From an uncultured Collinsella sp. (GTDB lineage: Bacteria; Actinomycetota; Coriobacteriia; Coriobacteriales; Coriobacteriaceae): 25,090 nucleotides of DNA. Under the pieces are notes generated by a model. That model made no database searches. It had not been told where the DNA came from and saw nothing but the letters and a program-made list of their open reading frames with translations. Below, piece by piece: positions 7,462 to 14,278 of this stretch. A program made the translations under genes and the position numbers. The number at the start of each line of letters is the position of its first letter. Position 1 is the first letter of the stretch. The stretch covers positions 1 to 25,090 of the forward strand of contig CAUACA010000028.1 in assembly GCA_958427355.1 (NCBI GenBank), in the 5' to 3' direction.

Positions 7462-7593
7462 TTGACCAAAAGAAATGTTAGATGTTATTTTGACCAGACA
7501 CTTTCCTGACCTGCGGAAATGCGTAATTTCAGCTGAAGAATAGTCTGATAACAAAAAATTATTATTGAGAATGAGAATCATCTTTAATACGAT
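7462..7593 (+). promoter_or_regulatory. Promoter region of the purine cluster
   Basis: The best promoter is TTGAGA (7565-7570), 17 bases, TACGAT (7588-7593), with a transcript starting near 7600 and an 80-base leader. A tandem GAGAAT GAGAAT sits at 7567-7578, across the -35 and into the spacer, where a bound regulator would block transcription. A second candidate is TTGACC (7462-7467) with TATTTT (7486-7491). A 10-bp palindrome, TTCAGCTGAA, lies at 7528-7537. The 352-bp gap 7329-7680 otherwise shows no gene. Confidence 0.5.
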
Positions 7594-7680
7594 ATGCAAT
7601 GAAGGCACAACCTCAACCCCGCACTGCGTCACAATAGAGCGTCAGATGCGAAAACAACTACTTCGAGGATTGGTGGTCAA

Positions 7681-9075
7681 ATGACCCAGGAGACGGTTAC
7701 GAACGGCACTGAAGCCCTGTTCACTCGCGAAGGCATGCCTCCCGTTAAGGAAATGATCCCGTGTGCCCTTCAGCACGTACTGGCATCGTTTGCCGGCATC
7801 ATTACCCCGGCGGTCATCATGGCCGGCGTCTACGGCTTTAATAGCCAGCAGAGTACCGACATCATCCAGGTCGCGCTCATTCTTTCGGCGATCGACACGG
7901 CCCTTCAGGCCTTCGCTCCCTTCCGTCGCATCGGCGGCGGCCTGCCCATCGTCATGGGCGTTTCGTTCGCGTTCCTGCCGGCCCTGCAGGCCATGGGTGC
8001 CTCGGGCTTTAGCTTTGGTGCGCTGCTGGGTGGCGAGATCGTCGGCGGCGCCGTCGCGGTCCTCTTTGGTCTGGCCTACAGCAAGATCAAGTGGCTGTTC
8101 CCGCCCGTCGTGACCGGTACGGTCATCTTCTCCATCGGCGTTTCGCTGTATCCCACGGCCGTCAAGTATATGGCCGGCGGTATGGGTACGCCGCTGTGGG
8201 GCACCCCGCAGGCCTGGTGCGTCGCTCTTATCACCTTCGCCGTGGTCTTTGCGCTCGCCAACTTTGGCAAGGGCACGCTCAAGCTGGGATCCGTGTTCTT
8301 TGGCATGATCGTTGGCATGATCGTCTCCATCCCCTTTGGCATGATCGACTTCTCCAGCGTCGCCACCGCTCAGGTCTTCGCTCTTCCCAAGCTCATGCCC
8401 TACGCGCTCGAGTTTGATCCCGAGGTCTGCATTACCCTCGCCGTCGTGTTCCCCATGGTTGCCATCCAGGTTATCGGTGACGTCTCCGCCGCCTGCCTGG
8501 GCTCCATCGACCGTATGCCCACCGAGCGCGAGCTCTCCGGCGCTATCGTGTCCCAGGGCCTCACCTCTATGGTCGGCGGTCTGCTGGGCGGTCTTCCCAC
8601 CAGCGCCCTTGGCCAGAACGTGGGCATCATCTGCTCCAACAAGGTCGTCAACAAGTGGGTCTTTGTGATCATTGCGGCCGTCTTTGCCATCGCCGGTCTG
8701 TTCCCGCAGCTCTCTGCCGTCCTTTCCGCTATCCCGCAGCCCGTCATCGGCGGCGCGACCGTCGGCGTCTTTGGCACCATCACCATGAACGGCGTGCGCA
8801 TGTTCACCCGCGAGGGCCTCACGCAGCGCACTACCACCATCGTCGGCACCTCCGTCGTCTTTGGCCTGGGTATCTGGATGGCCAGCGGTTGCCTTGCCGG
8901 CGAGGGTATGCCCGCCTGGGTGTCCACCGTCATCGGCTCCAATGCCGTAACCCCCACCGCCATCATGGCCATTGTCCTTAACCTGATCCTTCCGCAGACG
9001 CCGGTCGTGGCTCAGCACATCGATGCTGCCAAGGACGCTGCCGTGGATCTGGTCTTGCCCGAGAGCAAGAAGTAA
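7681..9075 (+). CDS. NCS2-family nucleobase (xanthine/uracil/urate-type) permease
   Basis: This 464-residue integral membrane protein has many hydrophobic segments, as expected for the 14-helix NCS2 fold. Family landmarks are the first-helix QHVLASFAG (about 31-39), GGGLPIVMGVSFAF (85-98), VIGDVSAACLGS (264-275) and TSALGQNVGIICSNKV (307-322). The last matches the QNxG motif of xanthine and urate carriers. It should import a purine with protons or Na+. The residue aligned with the substrate-binding Glu of XanQ/UapA appears to be Gln263, which is unusual if the alignment holds. It is the first gene of the purine cluster. GGTGG and GAGGAT lie upstream as modest ribosome-binding signals. Confidence 0.88.
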   Translation: MTQETVTNGTEALFTREGMPPVKEMIPCALQHVLASFAGIITPAVIMAGVYGFNSQQSTDIIQVALILSAIDTALQAFAPFRRIGGGLPIVMGVSFAFLPALQAMGASGFSFGALLGGEIVGGAVAVLFGLAYSKIKWLFPPVVTGTVIFSIGVSLYPTAVKYMAGGMGTPLWGTPQAWCVALITFAVVFALANFGKGTLKLGSVFFGMIVGMIVSIPFGMIDFSSVATAQVFALPKLMPYALEFDPEVCITLAVVFPMVAIQVIGDVSAACLGSIDRMPTERELSGAIVSQGLTSMVGGLLGGLPTSALGQNVGIICSNKVVNKWVFVIIAAVFAIAGLFPQLSAVLSAIPQPVIGGATVGVFGTITMNGVRMFTREGLTQRTTTIVGTSVVFGLGIWMASGCLAGEGMPAWVSTVIGSNAVTPTAIMAIVLNLILPQTPVVAQHIDAAKDAAVDLVLPESKK

Positions 9076-9091
9076 CCAATTCGGTGCTATT

Positions 9092-9253
9092 CGTCGGCGG
9101 ACGCATCGCCTCGTCCGCCGACGCCATGCGGCACCAAGCCGCACTTCAAAGGGTTTGTCCCTTTGGTGAAGCGTTGACGGGAGAGGGCCCGTTTCCGGTG
9201 TAGGCCGGCGCTTCGCACTCCGCCATGTCAGAGGTGTCAAACCCCGCCTCTGA
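9092..9253 (+). repeat. Four consecutive hairpins in the permease-ssnA intercistronic gap
   Basis: Stem 1 is CGTCGGCGGACG (9092-9103) with CGTCCGCCGACG (9112-9123). Stem 2 is TGCGGC (9127-9132) with GCCGCA (9138-9143). Stem 3 is CAAAGGG (9147-9153) with CCCTTTG (9159-9165). Stem 4 is TCAGAGG (9228-9234) with CCTCTGA (9247-9253), just before the ssnA ribosome-binding site. None is followed by a T-run. They look like mRNA-stability or partial-termination elements that could separate expression of permease and enzymes. Confidence 0.6.
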
Positions 9254-9270
9254 TGTTGAAGGGAGCATCC

Positions 9271-10626
9271 ATGCTTCTGGTCGCTAACGGTTCCGTCTTT
9301 ACCCGCAACGCTCAGACCCCGTTTATTCCAAACGGTGCGGTCGCCATTGACGGAGATACGATCGTCGAAGTGGGCCCCGAGCGCGAGCTCAAGGCCAAGT
9401 ACCCGGATGCCGAGTACGTCGATGCCCAGGGCAACCTCATCATGCCCGGACTCATCAACTGCCACACCCACATCTACTCGGGTCTGGCCCGCGGCCTTGC
9501 CATTAAGGGCTGCAACCCCACCAACTTCTTGGAGAATCTCGAGCAGCAGTGGTGGAAGATCGACGACAACCTGACGCTCGACGGCACCAAGGCCAGCGCC
9601 TATGCTACGATTTTGGACTCCATCCGTGATGGCGTCACCACGATCTTCGATCACCATGCGAGCTTCTGCGAGATTCCGGGAAGCCTCTTTACCATTAAGG
9701 ATGCAGCTCAGGAGCTGGGCATGCGTTCGTGCCTGTGCTACGAGGTCTCCGATCGCCGCGGCCAGGAAAAGTGCGACCAGGCCATTGCCGAGAACGCCGA
9801 ATTTGCCCAGTGGGCCGCCAAGGAGCGTCGCGATAACGACAACCACATGATCGCCGCCATGTTTGGCGGACATGCTACCTTTACGCTTTCGGACGAGACC
9901 ATGGATAAGATGGCCGAGGCCAACAACGGCCTGACCGGCTTCCACATCCATGTGTGCGAGGGCATGAACGACGTGTGGGACTCCCGCCTCAACCGCGGTG
10001 GCATCAGCCCCGTCGAGCGCCTGCTGCAGCACAACCTGCTGGGTCCCGACACCATGCTGGGCCACTGCATCCACGTGACGCCTGCCGAGATGGATATCGT
10101 CAAGGAGTCCGGCACTTGGCTGGTCAACAACCCCGAATCCAATATGGGCAACGCCGTGGGCTGCGCCCCCGTGCTCGAGTTCTTCCGCCGCGGCATCCCC
10201 GTGTGCATGGGCACCGACGCCTACACCCACGATATGCTCGAGAGCCTTAAGGTCTTCCTGATTATTCAGCGCCACAACGCCGCCATGCCCAACGTGGGCT
10301 GGTGCGAGGCCATGACGATGCTGTTCGAGAACAACGCCAAGATGGCGAGCAAGTACTTCGATCGCAAGCTCGGTGTGCTCGAGGCCGGCGCTGCCGCCGA
10401 CGTTATCGTTATGGACTACAAGCCCTTTACGCCGCTGAGCGAGGAGAATATCGACGGCCACATGCTCTTTGGCATGATGGGCAAAAACTGCCGCACCACC
10501 ATCATCAACGGCCGCGTCCTGTACAAGGATCGCGAGTTCGTTGGCATTGATGAGGACAAGATCAACGCGTGGACCATGGCCGAGTCCAAGAAGCTCTGGA
10601 GCACGCTCAACGATCGCACCTACTAA
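9271..10626 (+). CDS. ssnA: SsnA-type putative aminohydrolase (amidohydrolase superfamily)
   Basis: The 451 residues are close to E. coli SsnA (442). It is a metal-dependent amidohydrolase-fold enzyme. The first metal motif is HTHIYSGLARG, with His65 and His67. Later come FHIHVCEG, GHCIHVT and GTDAYTHDMLES, which supply the other metal ligands and the catalytic Asp. Relatives deaminate or hydrolyse purine-like rings (guanine deaminase, chlorohydrolases); the exact substrate of SsnA is not established. An upstream in-frame ATG at 9253 lacks a ribosome-binding site. The ATG at 9271 has AAGGGAG at 5 bases, so I chose it. Its position directly before ygfK mirrors the E. coli cluster. Confidence 0.88.
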   Translation: MLLVANGSVFTRNAQTPFIPNGAVAIDGDTIVEVGPERELKAKYPDAEYVDAQGNLIMPGLINCHTHIYSGLARGLAIKGCNPTNFLENLEQQWWKIDDNLTLDGTKASAYATILDSIRDGVTTIFDHHASFCEIPGSLFTIKDAAQELGMRSCLCYEVSDRRGQEKCDQAIAENAEFAQWAAKERRDNDNHMIAAMFGGHATFTLSDETMDKMAEANNGLTGFHIHVCEGMNDVWDSRLNRGGISPVERLLQHNLLGPDTMLGHCIHVTPAEMDIVKESGTWLVNNPESNMGNAVGCAPVLEFFRRGIPVCMGTDAYTHDMLESLKVFLIIQRHNAAMPNVGWCEAMTMLFENNAKMASKYFDRKLGVLEAGAAADVIVMDYKPFTPLSEENIDGHMLFGMMGKNCRTTIINGRVLYKDREFVGIDEDKINAWTMAESKKLWSTLNDRTY

Positions 10627-10641
10627 TTCACAAGTAGATTC

Positions 10642-10677
10642 GCGCGCGTCGGATGTTTCGCCACATCCGGCGCGCGC
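10642..10677. repeat. 15-bp GC-rich hairpin between ssnA and ygfK
   Basis: GCGCGCGTCGGATGT (10642-10656) pairs with ACATCCGGCGCGCGC (10663-10677) with one G-U-type difference and a 6-base loop. No T-run follows. A smaller hairpin, GCGCT/AGCGC, lies at 10703-10717. The 149-bp gap holds no gene. Confidence 0.6.
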
Positions 10678-10775
10678 ATAGGCGGCCTCCGCGGGGTCGC
10701 CGGCGCTGTGCTAGCGCTACACCGTATTTGCGCCCGCCGCGCGGTCTCGCCGGGCGTTACAGAGAGGAGCTCACT

Positions 10776-13775
10776 ATGAGCGACATCATGAGGCCGATCC
10801 CGTTTTCGCAGCTGATGAACTGGATCATCGAGGAGCACAAGACTCAGGGCGCCGTCTTTGGCGTGCGCAAGATGGTCACGACCAACCAGGAGGGCGCGCT
10901 TCCCATTTTTGACGAGCGCATCGAGACTCCGTTTGGCCCGGCCGCCGGTCCCAACACGCAGCTTGCCCAGAACATCGTGGCCTCTTATGTGGCCGGTTCC
11001 CGCTTCTTTGAGCTTAAGACCGTTCAGGTTATGGACGGCGAGGAGCTCTCCAAGTGTGTGAACAAGCCCTGCATCGTGGCGCAGGACGAGTGCTACAACT
11101 GCGAGTGGTCGACCGAGCTCGAGGTTCCGCAGGCCTTTGCCGAGTACGTGAAGGCATGGTTTGCCTGCCACCTCATCGCTCGCGAGTACGGCCTGGGCAG
11201 CCCGGACGGCTTTGTCTTCAACATGTCCGTGGGTTATGACCTGGAGGGCATCAAGAGCCCCAAGGTCGACGCCTACATCGAGGGCATGAAGGACGCCAGC
11301 GGCTCCGACGTCTGGAACGAGTGCCGCGCATGGGCGCTCGCCAACCTGGACAAGTTTGAGCATGTCGACGCCGCGTTCGTCGAGTCCATCCCGGCACGCG
11401 TCTCCAACTCCATCACCGAGTCTACCCTGCACGGCTGCCCGCCGGCCGAGATCGAGCGCATCGCGACCTATCTGATCACCGAGAAGGGCCTCAACACCTA
11501 CATCAAGTGCAACCCCACACTGCTGGGCTATGAGTTTGCCCGCCAGCGCCTCAACGAGCTGGGCTTTGACTACATCGTTTTCGATGACACGCACTTCCGC
11601 GAGGACCTGCAATGGGCCGACGCCGTGCCTATGTTCGAGCGCCTGATTGCCCTGTGCGCCGAGCGCGGCCTGGAGTTTGGCGTCAAGCTGACCAACACGT
11701 TCCCCGTCGACGTGACGAGAAACGAGCTGCCCTCCACCGAGATGTACATGTCGGGCCGTTCGCTGTTCTCGCTGACCATCGAGGCTGCCCGCCGCATTAC
11801 CGAGCAGTTCGATGGCAAACTACGCATTAGCTACTCTGGCGGTGCCACGGTCTACAATATCCGCGCCCTGTACGATGCCGGCATTTGGCCCGTTACCCTG
11901 GCGACCGACGTGCTCAAGCCCGGTGGCTACGAGCGCTTTAGCCAGATGGCTGGTGAGTTTACCGATCTGGACGGCAAGCCGTTCGCGGGTGTCTCTCTCG
12001 ACGCCGTGACCGCGATTCAGACCGATTCGCTCACCAACCCGCTATACAAGAAGCCGCTGCGCCCGCTGCCCGACCGCAAGGTCGCCGGCAAGAGCCCGCT
12101 TTCCGACTGCTTTACCACGCCGTGCCGCACGAGCTGCCCCATCCAGCAGGATATTCCCGCCTACTTGGCGGCTGTTGACGAGGGCCGCTACGAGGACGCA
12201 CTCAACATCATCATCGAGCGCAACGCCCTGCCGTTCATTACCGGCACTATCTGCCCGCATCCCTGCGGCCGTGCCTGCGAGCGTGCGTTCTACGAGCCCG
12301 AGGGCGCCCAGATCCGCGCCAGCAAGCTCAAGGCCGCCCGCGAGGCCATGACCGCCGTGCTGCCCAAGCTGCGCGCCCAGGCCATCGCCAACGACGGCGA
12401 GCGCAACGTTGCCGTTATCGGCGGCGGCCCGGCCGGCCTGGCGACGGCGTTCTTCCTGACGCGCGCTGGCGTGCCCGTCACCATCTTCGAGGCCCGCGAT
12501 TCGCTCGGCGGCGTGGTCCGTCACGTCATCCCCGAGTTCCGCATTGCGAGCGATGACATCTCCCACGATGCCGAGCTCTGCCTGGCCTTTGGTGCCAAGG
12601 TGCAGCTCAATGCCCGCGTGGAGTCCATTGACGAGCTCAAGGCCCAGGGCTTTACCGACGTGGTCGTGGCCACCGGCGCCTGGATGCCCGGCTCTGCGGG
12701 CCTGGGCGAGGATGCCGAGCTCGACGTGCTGGAGTTCCTCGAGGCCGCCAAGAGGGGCGAGAAGCTCGAGCTGGGCGAGGACGTCGTGGTCATTGGCGCC
12801 GGCAACACCGCCATGGATGCGGCCCGCGTGGCCAAGCGCCTGGCTGGCGTGAAGAACGTGCGCCTGGTGTATCGCCGCACCAAGAAGCAGATGCCCGCCG
12901 ACGAGGAAGAGCTTGATCTTGCTCTTGCCGATGGTGTTGAGTTCTGCGAGCTGCTGGCCCCCAAGGCGCTTAACGGCGCCGTGCTGACCTGCGACGTCAT
13001 GGAGCTTGGCGAGCCGGATGCAAGCGGCCGTCGCAGCCCCGTCGCCACGGGCGAGACCGTCGAGCTTTCCGCCACCACGGTGATCTGCGCCGTGGGCGAG
13101 GGCATCGATGCCAGCCTGTACGATGCCGCGGGTGTCGAGCACGACCGTCGCGGCCGCCTTGCCGCCACCTCCACTGGCGTCGAGGGCGTTTGGGCTGCGG
13201 GCGACTGCCGCCGCGGTCCTGCCACCGTGGTCGAGGCTATTGCCGATGCCGCCGAGGTCGCCCGCGCCATCGCCGGCGTGGACTTTAACAAGTACGCCGA
13301 CTGCAACGAGCAGGCCGGCCGCGAGGACACTTGCTACGAGCGCAAGGGGTCGCTGTGCCGCGACAAGCGCAACTGCACCAAGACTCGCTGCCTGGGCTGC
13401 GGCTCGGTGTGCGAGGTCTGCTGCGATGTGTGCCCCAACCGTGCCAACGTGGCAATTAAGGTGCCGGGCCTGGCCAAGCATCAGGTCGTCCACGTCGATG
13501 GCATGTGCAACGAGTGCGGCAACTGCGCCGTGTTCTGTCCCTACCAGGAGGGCCGTCCCTACAAGGACAAGCTCACCCTGTTCTGGAGCGAGCAGGACAT
13601 GGAGAACTCCGAGAACGAGGGCTTCCTGGCTGTGGACGAGGACCACTTTAAGGTCCGCGTCGCCGGCACGGTCCGCACCGTCTCGGTCGATGCCGTCAAC
13701 ACCGGCCTTCCCGAGGCCGTCCGCCTGACCATCAGGGCTGTGCGCGACAACTATCCGTATCTCCTTAAGAAATAG
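10776..13775 (+). CDS. ygfK: YgfK-type flavin/iron-sulfur oxidoreductase (putative selenate reductase subunit family)
   Basis: The 999 residues match YgfK proteins (about 1000). The N-terminal half resembles a dihydroorotate-dehydrogenase-like barrel. A glutamate-synthase small-subunit-like unit starts near residue 448 with CRTSCPIQQDIPAYL and HPCGRACER, which are cluster ligands. The FAD-binding VAVIGGGPAGLAT is near 544 and the NAD(P)-binding VVIGAGNTAMDAARVA near 670. Two ferredoxin-like Cys clusters end the protein (about 860-890, and CNECGNCAVFCP near 910). It should pass electrons between NAD(P)H, FAD and Fe-S clusters, and is linked genetically to molybdenum hydroxylases. The frame is open further upstream (to 10653), but GAGGAG six bases before the ATG at 10776 decides the start. 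Confidence 0.88.
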   Translation: MSDIMRPIPFSQLMNWIIEEHKTQGAVFGVRKMVTTNQEGALPIFDERIETPFGPAAGPNTQLAQNIVASYVAGSRFFELKTVQVMDGEELSKCVNKPCIVAQDECYNCEWSTELEVPQAFAEYVKAWFACHLIAREYGLGSPDGFVFNMSVGYDLEGIKSPKVDAYIEGMKDASGSDVWNECRAWALANLDKFEHVDAAFVESIPARVSNSITESTLHGCPPAEIERIATYLITEKGLNTYIKCNPTLLGYEFARQRLNELGFDYIVFDDTHFREDLQWADAVPMFERLIALCAERGLEFGVKLTNTFPVDVTRNELPSTEMYMSGRSLFSLTIEAARRITEQFDGKLRISYSGGATVYNIRALYDAGIWPVTLATDVLKPGGYERFSQMAGEFTDLDGKPFAGVSLDAVTAIQTDSLTNPLYKKPLRPLPDRKVAGKSPLSDCFTTPCRTSCPIQQDIPAYLAAVDEGRYEDALNIIIERNALPFITGTICPHPCGRACERAFYEPEGAQIRASKLKAAREAMTAVLPKLRAQAIANDGERNVAVIGGGPAGLATAFFLTRAGVPVTIFEARDSLGGVVRHVIPEFRIASDDISHDAELCLAFGAKVQLNARVESIDELKAQGFTDVVVATGAWMPGSAGLGEDAELDVLEFLEAAKRGEKLELGEDVVVIGAGNTAMDAARVAKRLAGVKNVRLVYRRTKKQMPADEEELDLALADGVEFCELLAPKALNGAVLTCDVMELGEPDASGRRSPVATGETVELSATTVICAVGEGIDASLYDAAGVEHDRRGRLAATSTGVEGVWAAGDCRRGPATVVEAIADAAEVARAIAGVDFNKYADCNEQAGREDTCYERKGSLCRDKRNCTKTRCLGCGSVCEVCCDVCPNRANVAIKVPGLAKHQVVHVDGMCNECGNCAVFCPYQEGRPYKDKLTLFWSEQDMENSENEGFLAVDEDHFKVRVAGTVRTVSVDAVNTGLPEAVRLTIRAVRDNYPYLLKK

Positions 13776-13786
13776 GCGAGTCTCTT

Positions 13787-14266
13787 ATGGCCAAATCCAT
13801 TCAACATAACGTGGCCTACGTTGCCTGCGGAAGCGGTTGCGCCTCCGCAGGCGGCGACGCCCGCTGCAGCGAAGGCTGCATTGGCTGTGGCGCCTGCGTC
13901 ACGGCCTGCCCCCACGGTGCCATTGCGCTGGTCGATGGCATCGCCCGCGTGGATCGCTCAAAGTGCACGGGCTGTGGCCTGTGCGGCATGGCGTGCCCGC
14001 AGCGCGTGATTGCCTTCGTCCCCGGCTACCAGAACATTCTGGTGCGCTGCAACAACACCGATAAGGGTGCCATTGCGCGCAAGATTTGCGACACGAGCTG
14101 CATCGGTTGCGGTATGTGCGCCAAAAAGTGCCCTGCCGGCGCTATCCGCATCGAGGACAACTGCGCCCATATCGACGGCGCGGACTGCCTGTCGTGCGGC
14201 ATGTGCGCCGTCGTCTGCCCGCATGGCGCCATCCACGACCGCACCGGCATCGCCGCCGGCGTGTAG
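13787..14266 (+). CDS. Ferredoxin-like protein with four [4Fe-4S] motifs
   Basis: The 159-residue protein has four complete CxxCxxCxxxCP motifs: Cys31/34/37/41, 60/63/66/70, 105/108/111/115 and 134/137/140/144. This predicts four [4Fe-4S] clusters in two ferredoxin pairs. Three further Cys at 14, 18 and 27 precede the first motif. There is no transmembrane segment, so it should be a soluble electron carrier. It begins 11 bases after ygfK and ends 12 bases before the molybdenum hydroxylase gene, so it probably carries electrons between these two. AGGCGAG lies six bases before the ATG. It resembles the HycB/YgfS-type and RnfB-like multi-cluster proteins in spacing only. Confidence 0.88.
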   Translation: MAKSIQHNVAYVACGSGCASAGGDARCSEGCIGCGACVTACPHGAIALVDGIARVDRSKCTGCGLCGMACPQRVIAFVPGYQNILVRCNNTDKGAIARKICDTSCIGCGMCAKKCPAGAIRIEDNCAHIDGADCLSCGMCAVVCPHGAIHDRTGIAAGV

Positions 14267-14278
14267 AAGGGAATCACC

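Noticed and set aside
7566..7581. Fur box
   Set aside because: Only two tandem GAGAAT hexamers are present. The inverted third part is missing, and the downstream genes are not iron genes.
7594..7680. Purine riboswitch in the permease leader
   Set aside because: The leader is short, and I could not find the three-way-junction core or conserved loop bases of a guanine/adenine or xanthine riboswitch.
9253..9270. Earlier ATG for ssnA
   Set aside because: It lies at the end of a hairpin stem without a Shine-Dalgarno. The ATG at 9271 has AAGGGAG at proper spacing.
7642..10461. Leftward 939-codon open frame opposite the permease and ssnA genes
   Set aside because: It is a shadow of GC-rich coding DNA. 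It crosses two clear genes and their intercistronic gap, is full of Gly/His/Asp low-complexity, and has no family motif.
10653..10775. Upstream extension of ygfK
   Set aside because: The extra 41 residues are Arg-rich translation of a GC hairpin region, and GAGGAG precedes the ATG at 10776.
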